From Catenovulum sediminis (GTDB lineage Bacteria; Pseudomonadota; Gammaproteobacteria; Enterobacterales; Alteromonadaceae), in NCBI RefSeq assembly GCF_040270295.1, contig NZ_JBELOE010000265.1: a stretch of DNA of 64,000 bases. One strand, given 5' to 3'. Position 1 is the first letter of the stretch; every line of letters begins with the position of its first letter. Shown here piece after piece: positions 28,001 through 33,859 of the stretch. Under the pieces are notes generated by a model. That model was not told where the DNA came from. It worked only from the letters and a program-made list of their open reading frames with translations, and did no database searches. The position numbers were made by a program, and so were the translations under genes.

Positions 28001-28081
28001 AAAGTTTGATTTATCTAATTCATTTAAAAATTCGAGATAAATTTTTTCAATTGCATCAACAGCAGTCAAACGTGGGATCAT
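25031..28081 (-). CDS. ydiJ: FAD/Fe-S D-2-hydroxyglutarate dehydrogenase-type oxidoreductase YdiJ
   Basis: A 1016-residue fusion like E. coli YdiJ (1018). The N-terminal PCMH-type FAD domain contains FSPRGGGTGTNGQ (about 81-93). A FAD-linked oxidase C domain follows to about residue 560. A Cys-rich ferredoxin-like part has CLACKACSSQCPIKV near residue 670, and a C-terminal CCG-type heterodisulfide-reductase-like domain has VGCCGMAGTYGHEA near residue 948. It oxidises D-2-hydroxy acids, D-2-hydroxyglutarate in E. coli, and passes electrons onward through the Fe-S clusters. It is monocistronic, with a promoter in the 112-bp gap to the divergent binding-protein gene. Confidence 0.92.
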   Translation of the reverse strand: MIPRLTAVDAIEKIYLEFLNELDKSNFSGDIETSYASRFSVSTDNSVYQALPQAVVLPKSTDDLVILTKLASKPQYQAVKFSPRGGGTGTNGQSLTTGIVVDISRHMNQILDFNAQEGWVKVQAGVVKDQLNAFLKPHGYFFAPDLSTSNRATIGGMVNTDASGQGSLVYGKTSDHVLALTSVLLSGEVLTTQKTSTTDAEKIAQQDTNIGHVYRQVLATCREKRSQILDKFPRLNRFLTGYDLEHVFNDDLTEFDLSRIITGSEGSLAFVAEAKLNITPIAPYKTLVNVKYDSFESALRNAPFLVEANATSVETIDSKVLNLAREDIIWESVKHLIEDVPGKTLEGINIVEFNAVEQAEIDYKLEQLTERLEQMVSTGEGGIIGYQVTTDLSSIGLIYEMRKKAVGLLGNTKGSKKPIAFAEDTAVPPENLADFIMEFRELLDSYQLNYGMFGHVDAGVLHVRPALDMNDPEQEVILRQISDKVVALTAKYGGLMWGEHGKGYRSEYGPEFFGESLFLELRKIKSVFDPLNRVNPGKICTPISSDEKLVSVDDTKRGYFDRQIPVEVKESVETAMNCNGNGLCFNWDASSPMCPSYKVTRDRRHSPKGRAGLMREWLRQLSNQGIDFNDEEKAILKGDDDSSWFARRRNKKKKNQGEYDYSHEVMEAMDECLACKACSSQCPIKVDVPGFRARFLQLYYARYARPLKDYLVASIENSAPLMAKAPRLFNFLVDSAPLKALIKKTVGYVDTPLLSVPPLHKQVGDVNVLDWDLARIQQMSEAQRLKLVAIVQDPFTSFYDADVVADWVKLIAKLGYTPIILPFVPNGKPQHVKGFLKRFAQTAKTAADFLNQLDELKITLVGTDPSLVLCYRDEYQKALGEQRGDFNVLLPHEWLKDVAFPAASETVQTQYKLFSHCSEKTAIASTHKDWQSIFAKVGAQLTPVAVGCCGMAGTYGHEASHLDNSKQIYQMSWADKVKQNKPEEILATGYSCRSQVKREDGFKPQHPVQALLKIIQ

Positions 28082-28193
28082 GTAGTTTCAATATCTCATA
28101 TTTAATTTGCGACAGATTATATCAAGATTGCTCGCAAAGAACCAAAGCAAAGACTAATCTTAATTAAGACAAAACAAAAAACAGATTGTTAAA

Positions 28194-28952
28194 ATGAATA
28201 TCGGCAAAAATTTGAGTTTAAAATCTATCCTTGTAGTGCCTTTACTAATATTTGCTTCACTGCCCAATTTAGCTTTTGCAACCACAACGGAGTCACATTT
28301 AAAATTTGTCGTGCCTCATTTTCCACCTTATACCGTCATTGAAAATGGCACTTTGCATGGTGAAGGCTATAAAATGGCAACAGAAGCTTTAAAACAAGCT
28401 AAAATTGCCTTTAGCATCAAACCCGTGTCTAACTATGGTAAAGCATTTGCCATGCTTAAATCAGGACATGCTGATGGTTTTTTTCTTGCATCACAAAATG
28501 AGCAGAGAGATAAAATAGCCGTTTTTAGTCAGTCAATCGTCACCAATCATTGGAAATGGTACGTTCTCAAAGACATTAAGGATTCACCATACAGCAAATA
28601 TTTTAAAGATAATTATCGTATTGCCAGCCATTTAAACGCCAACACACATATTTGGTTAAAAGAAAACGGCTATCGGGTAGAAGCAGTGGTAGATGTTGCT
28701 AGCATAGCGCTGATGCTAGAAAAAAATAGGTTTGAAGCCGTCTTATTAGCTGAGAAAGTTTTTGAGCAAACAGCTTTACAGCAAAATATCTCGCTCGCAA
28801 GTTTTAACCAATACCTACATAGCAATCGAGCGTTTGGTATTTATATTAGCAAAAAGAAAGTGCACAAGAACCCAGAAATAATGCGACGCCTGAATCAAGC
28901 TATATTGCAGATCCAGACAAAACATATAAATCAGAACTCCTTGTCCCAATAA
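28194..28952 (+). CDS. Periplasmic family-3 solute-binding protein
   Basis: A 252-residue exported protein. The signal peptide ends near NLAFA (residue 29), and the type II periplasmic-binding fold begins at LKFVVPHFPPYTVIENGTLHGEGYKMATEAL and continues with KIAVFSQSIVTNHWKW. The pattern matches the amino-acid/polar-compound binding family (SBP_bac_3) that is widely expanded in Alteromonadales as orphans without cognate ABC permeases. None lies nearby here, so it may be a sensor or scavenger rather than a transport subunit. The ligand is unknown. It converges on the methyltransferase gene with a 12-bp gap. Confidence 0.8.
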   Translation: MNIGKNLSLKSILVVPLLIFASLPNLAFATTTESHLKFVVPHFPPYTVIENGTLHGEGYKMATEALKQAKIAFSIKPVSNYGKAFAMLKSGHADGFFLASQNEQRDKIAVFSQSIVTNHWKWYVLKDIKDSPYSKYFKDNYRIASHLNANTHIWLKENGYRVEAVVDVASIALMLEKNRFEAVLLAEKVFEQTALQQNISLASFNQYLHSNRAFGIYISKKKVHKNPEIMRRLNQAILQIQTKHINQNSLSQ

Positions 28953-28964
28953 ACGAAAAGGCCT

Positions 28965-29621
28965 CTAAGCTGCGCGATTAAACTTCCATATTCGGCCTTT
29001 AAATGGCTTTTCTAAAAAATCAGTATGTACCGGTACAGACTGCTGACATGCAAAACCATATGCCATCATTTTTTTACTAAAACGGCTTTGCTGGCCCCTA
29101 CCTGGGTCCACTAATATCACTTCACATTGAGGTTTTGCATGCGCTGCAATAAAATCAGACAATAATGCAATATGCTCTGCTTCATATAGTAAATCGCTGC
29201 CAACTATCATATCAAACTGGCCTAAAACCGTTTCACCGTCATTCCAATCAACTCGTGTAAAAGGTATCGACTGTCCTTTATTTAAGCGCACATTTTCAGC
29301 TAAAAAGCGACCAGCTTCTGGGTGATAATCAGTAGCTGTCACATTGGCATGGCGGGCGTTTAACAGCAAACTAGACAAACCGATACCACAACCGACTTCT
29401 AAAATTCTCTTATTTTCAACTTGATAGTCACTCAAATAATGCGCTAACACTAACCCAGATGGCCAAACAATCCCAAACAAAGGCCAAGATGCTGACGAGA
29501 TACCTAAAGCTTCGGCTTCACCTTTACTATCATCATATTGTTGATTATCAAATAAAGTGCGTAAATGGATATCATAATTATCAAACTCGACGGTTTGATA
29601 ACGGACTCGGGCAGTGGTCAT
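28965..29621 (-). CDS. Class I SAM-dependent methyltransferase (METTL21/Nnt1-like)
   Basis: A 218-residue Rossmann-fold methyltransferase. Motif I is RILEVGCGIGLSSLLL (72-87). The next acidic strand is VTATDYHPEA, and motif IV is FDMIVGSDLLYEAEH, ending in D-L-L-Y-E as in the protein-lysine methyltransferase 16 / METTL21 group. The conserved upstream WP motif (IVWPSGLVLAHYL) also fits that group. A protein lysine substrate is therefore plausible but unproven. Upstream is a 114-bp gap with nothing further recognised. Confidence 0.8.
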   Translation of the reverse strand: MTTARVRYQTVEFDNYDIHLRTLFDNQQYDDSKGEAEALGISSASWPLFGIVWPSGLVLAHYLSDYQVENKRILEVGCGIGLSSLLLNARHANVTATDYHPEAGRFLAENVRLNKGQSIPFTRVDWNDGETVLGQFDMIVGSDLLYEAEHIALLSDFIAAHAKPQCEVILVDPGRGQQSRFSKKMMAYGFACQQSVPVHTDFLEKPFKGRIWKFNRAA

Positions 29622-29735
29622 GTAATACCTAATAAGTAAAAGCCTGAATCCGAATGGACAAGAAGCAGGAATATATATAACAAAGATTATATCTTTTTTA
29701 CTTAGCTTTGGCGAATAATAAGCCGAATGGTGAGT

Positions 29736-30089
29736 TTAACGATCAGACCAAACAGCTAATTCATTGCCGCTTGGCTCTGTAAAATGAAAACGTCGACCGC
29801 CGGGAAATTCAAATATGTCTTTAATAATTTGTCCCCCTGCGGCGATAATTTTTTGTTGCGTATCCGCCAAGTCTTCACTGTATAAAACAATTAACGCACT
29901 TCCGTTACCGGCGCTGGCGTTTAAATCTGCCTGATAAAAGCCACCGTCCAGACCCGAATTCGAAAAAGCGGTATACTCAGTGCCATAGTCAACAAAAGTC
30001 CAGCAAAATACTTGTTCGAAAAATGCTTTTGTCGAATGAATATCCCGCGTGGCGAATTCGACGTAATTAATTTTTTCATGTTGTTTCAT
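29736..30089 (-). CDS. VOC (glyoxalase/bleomycin resistance) family protein
   Basis: A 117-residue vicinal-oxygen-chelate protein. It begins INYVEFATRDIHSTKAFFEQVFCWTFVDYG, the typical first beta-alpha-beta-beta module, and ends GRRFHFTEPSGNELAVWSD, with the Glu-Pro-x-Gly-N-E-L end of the second module. Members of this small subgroup are often annotated as glyoxalase-like; substrate unknown. Its ATG overlaps the TGA of the phzF-like remnant (ATGA), which suggests that the two genes were once translationally coupled in one operon. Confidence 0.85.
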   Translation of the reverse strand: MKQHEKINYVEFATRDIHSTKAFFEQVFCWTFVDYGTEYTAFSNSGLDGGFYQADLNASAGNGSALIVLYSEDLADTQQKIIAAGGQIIKDIFEFPGGRRFHFTEPSGNELAVWSDR

Positions 30090-30226
30090 ATCATTATCTG
30101 CCCTTTTAAATAACCTACCGCCTGACCTTCAATAAATACGGTTTCACCTTCAACCGCTAGTTTAATTTCACCGCGTCTTTTCGATAATTGTTTGGCAATA
30201 AGCTGGTTTTTAATTTGTAATCGCAT
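30086..30226 (-). pseudogene. C-terminal remnant of a PhzF-family isomerase gene
   Basis: A 46-codon frame whose product, from KNQLIAKQLSKRRGE to EGETVFIEGQAVGYLKGQI, reads like the last strand pair of PhzF-family proteins, which end with a QxSKRGGE turn, a V-x-L-x-GQAV strand and a short LxG-x-I tail. The rest of a protein of about 260-300 residues is missing: an in-frame stop lies directly before the ATG at 30226, and the next gene ends 21 bp upstream. The stop codon overlaps the VOC start as ATGA. I infer that a deletion removed most of the gene and left its coupled tail. Confidence 0.6.
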
Positions 30227-30247
30227 CTACTTGATATATTTCTAATG

Positions 30248-30709
30248 TCATAACCAGCGTCTCACCTGCTGACAGTAATTGCGATAATCGTTTGCAAAAT
30301 TTTTTCTTAACGCTTGCTCTTCCGGGTAAATCTGAAATCGATTCATGTAAATGACGAAACTAAACGAGAACACTAAAGCCAGAATATTTGTTAAATAAAA
30401 ACCCCACGCTATCAGCATAAATAACATCGCCAGATACATAGGATTTCTGCTGTAACTAAAAACGCCGTTTGTTACCAAGTGACTTGCTGTATTGACTTTT
30501 ACTGGGTTTACCGTTGTATTCGCACGTTTAAAATCGCGCACAGCTAACAAGCCAATGATGATTGCTGCAAGCAAAAATAATGCAGCCAGACGTTTGTTAT
30601 ACGGCAAAATGCCGATATGCAAATGCGTGATGTTTGCTAATACCCACATCAGAGCTGCAATTATAAAAACCACAAAAACAGGTGGTATTCGAGTTTCTAG
30701 CCATTTCAT
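30248..30709 (-). CDS. Isoprenylcysteine carboxyl methyltransferase (ICMT) family membrane protein
   Basis: A 153-residue integral membrane protein with four or five helices. It carries the ICMT/PEMT-family landmarks: HLVTNGVFSYSRNPMYLAMLF in the middle and a C-terminal YPEEQALRKNFANDYRNYCQQVRRW, the SAM- and lipid-binding signature E-E-x-x-L-x-x-x-F-x-x-x-Y. Bacterial members methylate unknown small or lipid substrates, since prenylated CaaX proteins are absent. Its start overlaps the end of the upstream membrane-protein gene by 4 bp, indicating co-translation. Confidence 0.82.
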   Translation of the reverse strand: MKWLETRIPPVFVVFIIAALMWVLANITHLHIGILPYNKRLAALFLLAAIIIGLLAVRDFKRANTTVNPVKVNTASHLVTNGVFSYSRNPMYLAMLFMLIAWGFYLTNILALVFSFSFVIYMNRFQIYPEEQALRKNFANDYRNYCQQVRRWL

Positions 30710-31053
30710 AGCGAACTCGTGTAACTGAAGCTAAAGTACAGATTGCAAATCACAGATAAAATACAGAACAGAGCAGCTAAACCTAAAACCACTTTACAAT
30801 TTCGACGATAATTTGAAACTCTATCATCATGAGAAACATTATCTGTCCCCGCTTTAATCACCTTATCAATAAAGCTAATTTGTACGGTTTGCTTAGTAAA
30901 CCCCTTCCTTTTTATCGTAGCTTGCTGCCATAGCTCTGGATAGTGATTTTTGATATGTCTTAGCATTTGTTTACGTTGCCATGCATAAAGCAGCAGGCAA
31001 ATTGAAGAGAGTATAAAAAAATGCTCTGCTATGTTGAGAGTGAAATAATCCAT
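30706..31053 (-). CDS. Hypothetical two-helix membrane protein
   Basis: A 115-residue protein that I do not recognise. It has a helix near the N-terminus (FFILSSICLLLYAW, about 12-25), a basic middle segment (YPELWQQATIKRKGF; YRRNCK) and a second helix (VVLGLAALFCILSVICNLYFSF, about 88-109), so both ends are probably on the same side of the membrane. It overlaps the ICMT-family gene by 4 bp and is likely its operon partner. The 74-bp upstream gap to scpA contains the 12-bp palindrome CCGTTTAAACGG (31093-31104). Confidence 0.6.
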   Translation of the reverse strand: MDYFTLNIAEHFFILSSICLLLYAWQRKQMLRHIKNHYPELWQQATIKRKGFTKQTVQISFIDKVIKAGTDNVSHDDRVSNYRRNCKVVLGLAALFCILSVICNLYFSFSYTSSL

Positions 31054-31127
31054 AAATGTCCCTATTTTATCTTTAAGTGTTTATATACAGTACCGTTTAA
31101 ACGGGCTTTTCATTGTATATCAATCAT

Positions 31128-31982
31128 TCAACCTGTAACGGAATCATCATAGTGACTGAGTTCAAAGTTTGCCAGTTTGACATGAATATCGGTAAAAACC
31201 TGATTTTGAATCAACGTGATACTTTTTTCTTTTACCAGCTCCAATATTGCGAGAAAAGTGACAACCACACCACTTGGCCCTTCTTTCACCGCAAAAAAGT
31301 CAGCAAAAGGATAATAGTCACTAGTTGTTAATTTTTCCAGTATATCGGCCATTCGCGCGCGGGTTGATAATACTTCAGGTTTAATCTGATGATGCTTAAA
31401 GTTATCGGCTCGCTTTAACACAGCCGCAAAGGCCATGACAATTTCTTGCATATCGACATCTGGCTGGATCACAACAGGCTTACAATTATTTGCAACCGCT
31501 ACAGATGCAGTATAAAAATCCCTGTCTTTGCGTGGCAACTCATCTATTTCAGCGGCGGCTTTTTTAATAACCTCATACTCTTGTAAACGCCTAACCAGTT
31601 CAGCGCGCGGATCTGCCTCTTCTTCTTCATCGCGCTTCAACTTAGGTAACAACACTCTGGACTTAATTTCTGCCAGCATGGCCGCCATCACTAAATACTC
31701 AGCGGCCAGTTCAAGATTTACATCTTTCATTACCTCAACATATTCCATGTACTGCTGAGTAATTTGATTAATTGGAATATCCGCTATTTCAAATTTTTGC
31801 TTTCGTATTAAATATAAAAGTAAATCAAGCGGACCTTCGAATGATTCTAAAATCACTTCCAGTGCTTCAGGTGGGATAAATAAATCTTCTGGCTTTTCAA
31901 TAACCGCCTCGCCGCGCACATATGCGAGCGGCAATTCTTGTTGTATGGGAGCAGTTGCAACAATTTCAGCGGTTTCAGTCAT
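31128..31982 (-). CDS. scpA: Segregation and condensation protein A
   Basis: A 284-residue kleisin from the ATG at 31982. The N-terminal kleisin helix region has ESFEGPLDLLLYLIRKQKFEIADIPI, the family signature, then AEYLVMAAMLAEIKSRVLLP. The C-terminal part is winged-helix-like, with TFLAILELVKEKSITLIQ. ScpA binds Smc and ScpB to form the chromosome-condensing complex. The ATG shares its A with the TGA of yciO (TGATG), so translation is coupled. A TTG three bases earlier also opens the frame but is less likely. scpB, which normally follows scpA, is absent; a small membrane-protein gene is found instead. Confidence 0.95.
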   Translation of the reverse strand: MTETAEIVATAPIQQELPLAYVRGEAVIEKPEDLFIPPEALEVILESFEGPLDLLLYLIRKQKFEIADIPINQITQQYMEYVEVMKDVNLELAAEYLVMAAMLAEIKSRVLLPKLKRDEEEEADPRAELVRRLQEYEVIKKAAAEIDELPRKDRDFYTASVAVANNCKPVVIQPDVDMQEIVMAFAAVLKRADNFKHHQIKPEVLSTRARMADILEKLTTSDYYPFADFFAVKEGPSGVVVTFLAILELVKEKSITLIQNQVFTDIHVKLANFELSHYDDSVTG

Positions 31983-32602
31983 CAACTAAAAGGTGCTATA
32001 TCACCATTTCCTTCACGGATTACAACGGGTAATTCATCATATAAATCAACAACGGTTGTTGGGGTTTCTTGCAATATACCGCCGTGAATAATCAGGTCAA
32101 CCGAGTGCTCTAACTTGTCGCGGATCTCTTCCGGATCAGCTTCAGCAAAATTATTACCCGGTAAAATCAAGCTTGACGACATTAAGGGTTCACCCAAGGT
32201 TTCTAATAACTGCAACGCAATTGCATTGTTCGGGATGCGAATACCAATGCTTTTTCGTTTCGGATTCTGCAGGCGCTTGGGAACTTCACGTGTTGCTTTG
32301 AATATAAAAGTATAGGGCCCAGGTGTATTGTTTTTTAACATCCGAAAAGCCGTATTTCCCACTTTAGCATACAGTGACAATTCAGAAACATCTTTACACA
32401 TCATCGTAAAATCATGATCCATTTCGAGTTGTCGGATACGACATATTCTTTCTAACGCTGCTTTGTCTCCCACTTGACAACCAATAGCATAGCCAGAGTC
32501 AGTCGGATAAACCACGACGCCACCTTTGCGGATAATTTCACATGCTTGGTTGAGTAACCGCTTTTGCGGATTTTCTGGATGAACATAGAAAAATTGACTC
32601 AT
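31982..32602 (-). CDS. yciO: YciO/TsaC family L-threonylcarbamoyladenylate synthase-like protein
   Basis: A 206-residue YrdC-fold protein, complete and of the same length as E. coli YciO. Family residues include GGVVVYPTDSGYAIGCQVGDKAA, MCKDVSELSLYA, GPYTFIFKAT and KRKSIGIRIPNN, with the basic nucleotide-binding site. YciO resembles TsaC, which makes threonylcarbamoyl-AMP for tRNA t6A, but its own role is not settled. It lies between rnm (13-bp gap) and scpA (coupled), the gene order seen beside the trp operon in many gammaproteobacteria. Confidence 0.92.
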   Translation of the reverse strand: MSQFFYVHPENPQKRLLNQACEIIRKGGVVVYPTDSGYAIGCQVGDKAALERICRIRQLEMDHDFTMMCKDVSELSLYAKVGNTAFRMLKNNTPGPYTFIFKATREVPKRLQNPKRKSIGIRIPNNAIALQLLETLGEPLMSSSLILPGNNFAEADPEEIRDKLEHSVDLIIHGGILQETPTTVVDLYDELPVVIREGNGDIAPFS

Positions 32603-32615
32603 GTAAATGCACTCC

Positions 32616-33470
32616 TTAAGCGATTTTCAGATTCCAAGTTGCCCAAATAGGCTGACAACTTTGAGGCAAGGGTAACAAATCTCCAAGCTCAGTATAAGAT
32701 GAAACACGATGAAAGTCTGAACCTTGTGACGCTTTTAATGAGGCACCATGCGCATAATTAGCCAATTGGATTAATTCATTGTTGTTTTGCCGCGGTAAGG
32801 CCACTTCAATCGCATCCCCTTTTGCGAGAGCAAAATCATCAACTAACTTTTTAATCCATTTATTTTTTAAATCATACCTTGTCGGATGCGCTAATACCGC
32901 CTGCCCACCGACTGATTGTATCAGGGCGACTGCATCTTCTAACGACATCCAGTCTGGCGTTGTATAGGCTTTGCCTTTGCGCCCTAAATATTTATCAAAA
33001 GCCTGCTGTATACGTGTCACATAACCATTGTTTAATAAATGACGTGCAAAGTGCACACGGGAAATACTCTCGCCACCCGCCATTTTTTTAACCGTATCAA
33101 ATAATACCTCTGCGTCTAGCTCGGGTATCACGCGTGCAAGTTTGCTTGCTATCCTAAATGCACGTGCTTCTCGTTCATTTTGTTGACGTTCTAAAGCAGC
33201 CACCAAGTTGACATTGTCAATGTCAATATTTAAGCCAACTACATGTATTTCAAAACCATGCCAGCGTGTAGAAATTTCAACGCCATGAATCAATTGCAAC
33301 GGCAGATTAAACGCTTCAATTGCATTTTGTGCTGGATTGATCGCCGCCACAGTATCATGATCGGTTATCGCTAAAACAGACACACCTTTATTTGCAGCAC
33401 GTAACACGAGTTCTTTCGGCGTTAACTCACCATCTGAACAATTTGTGTGACTGTGTAAATCAATTTTCAT
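32616..33470 (-). CDS. rnm: PHP-domain 5'-3' exoribonuclease RNase AM / nucleoside bisphosphate phosphatase
   Basis: A 284-residue PHP phosphoesterase. All metal-binding motifs are visible: DLHSHTNCSDG at the N-terminus, ITDHDT near residue 36, HGVEIST near 62, VLAHPTRY near 193 and GSDFH near 252. E. coli YciV (RNase AM) trims 5' ends of small RNAs and rRNA and removes the 3' phosphate of 3',5'-bisphosphonucleotides. It is the first gene of rnm-yciO-scpA, divergent from the trp leader across 94 bp, the same context as in E. coli. Confidence 0.93.
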   Translation of the reverse strand: MKIDLHSHTNCSDGELTPKELVLRAANKGVSVLAITDHDTVAAINPAQNAIEAFNLPLQLIHGVEISTRWHGFEIHVVGLNIDIDNVNLVAALERQQNEREARAFRIASKLARVIPELDAEVLFDTVKKMAGGESISRVHFARHLLNNGYVTRIQQAFDKYLGRKGKAYTTPDWMSLEDAVALIQSVGGQAVLAHPTRYDLKNKWIKKLVDDFALAKGDAIEVALPRQNNNELIQLANYAHGASLKASQGSDFHRVSSYTELGDLLPLPQSCQPIWATWNLKIA

Positions 33471-33504
33471 CTACGACACCATGCAATTTTCATTTTAAAA
33501 ACAG

Positions 33505-33510
33505 TTGACT
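33505..33510 (+). promoter_or_regulatory. Possible -35 element of the trp promoter
   Basis: TTGACT lies 60 bp upstream of the trpL start. A matching -10 is not clear (TTCATT at 17-base spacing has three matches). No TrpR-type CTAG-containing operator is visible in the gap between rnm and trpL. Confidence 0.3.
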
Positions 33511-33564
33511 TTAACACAGATATGCGTTTCATTAGACATATTAATTTTATGACTGGAATTTGTC

Positions 33565-33639
33565 ATGTTAAACACAGCTTTCAAAACAACCGAAATTATT
33601 TCGGCACACAACTTAGTTTGGTGGTGGTCCTTCACTTAG
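33565..33639 (+). CDS. trpL: trp operon leader peptide TrpL
   Basis: A 24-codon ORF in the leader region of the trp operon. It starts MLNTAFKT and ends LVWWWSFT, with three consecutive Trp codons at 33619-33627. The start has a TGGAA-type site about eight bases upstream. A run of Trp codons shortly before a terminator hairpin is the hallmark of ribosome-mediated attenuation: shortage of charged tRNA(Trp) stalls the ribosome and allows read-through into trpE. The peptide itself has no expected function. Confidence 0.92.
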   Translation: MLNTAFKTTEIISAHNLVWWWSFT

Positions 33640-33702
33640 GTGCGGGTCAGCTGTGTATTGTTTAAACAAAACATAAAAAAGCCCGCAAAAGCGGGCTTTT
33701 TT
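33572..33702 (+). promoter_or_regulatory. trp attenuator: alternative pairings and terminator
   Basis: Three mutually exclusive pairings are visible. Segment ACACAGCT (33572-33579) pairs with AGCTGTGT (33649-33656). TGCGGG (33641-33646) pairs with CCCGCA (33682-33687), an antiterminator. GCCCGC (33681-33686) pairs with GCGGGC (33691-33696), with six A before and six T after (33697-33702), the Rho-independent terminator. The Trp codons lie between the two arms of the first pairing, so a ribosome stalled there should hinder it and favour the antiterminator. Confidence 0.85.
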
Positions 33703-33766
33703 ATTTTCTGATTCAGGTACAATATGTCGCGTGCATTTTAGCAACAAAACAAAGTGAGAGGGACTT

Positions 33767-33811
33767 GTGAATAATTTTACAAATGATTCAAAGCGTTGGC
33801 GAAACTGTTAA
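33767..33811 (+). CDS. Second leader mini-ORF before trpE
   Basis: A 14-codon ORF starting with GTG, preceded by a good Shine-Dalgarno GAGAGGGA (33756-33763) at normal spacing. The product would be MNNFTNDSKRWRNC, with one Trp codon at 33797-33799 shortly before the stop. Its last three codons and its TAA form part of the 5' arm of the hairpin listed next. It lies downstream of the trp attenuator and 48 bp before trpE. I do not know a counterpart. A translated sensor for read-through transcripts or a remnant are both possible. Confidence 0.45.
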   Translation: MNNFTNDSKRWRNC

Positions 33812-33847
33812 GAACAAAACGCAACTTACCTTTTTTGTTTTAACAGT
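33804..33847 (+). promoter_or_regulatory. Hairpin directly upstream of trpE
   Basis: ACTGTTAA (33804-33811) pairs with TTAACAGT (33840-33847), and after one bulged G (33812) AACAAAA (33813-33819) pairs with TTTTGTT (33833-33839). The result is a 15-bp AT-rich stem with a 13-base loop. It ends 12 bases before the trpE ATG, next to its ribosome-binding region. A ribosome terminating on the mini-ORF would sit on the 5' arm and could open it. Confidence 0.6.
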
Positions 33848-33859
33848 CAGAATTAAATT

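Noticed and set aside
31093..31104. Palindrome CCGTTTAAACGG as a terminator of scpA
   Set aside because: The arms leave no room for a stable loop and there is no T-run on the scpA side. It could equally be chance.
33480..33560. TrpR operator upstream of trpL
   Set aside because: No CTAG-containing palindrome resembling the E. coli operator is present in the gap.
33767..33811. Mini-ORF as an N-terminal extension of trpE
   Set aside because: It ends with TAA before trpE and is in another register relative to the trpE start region.
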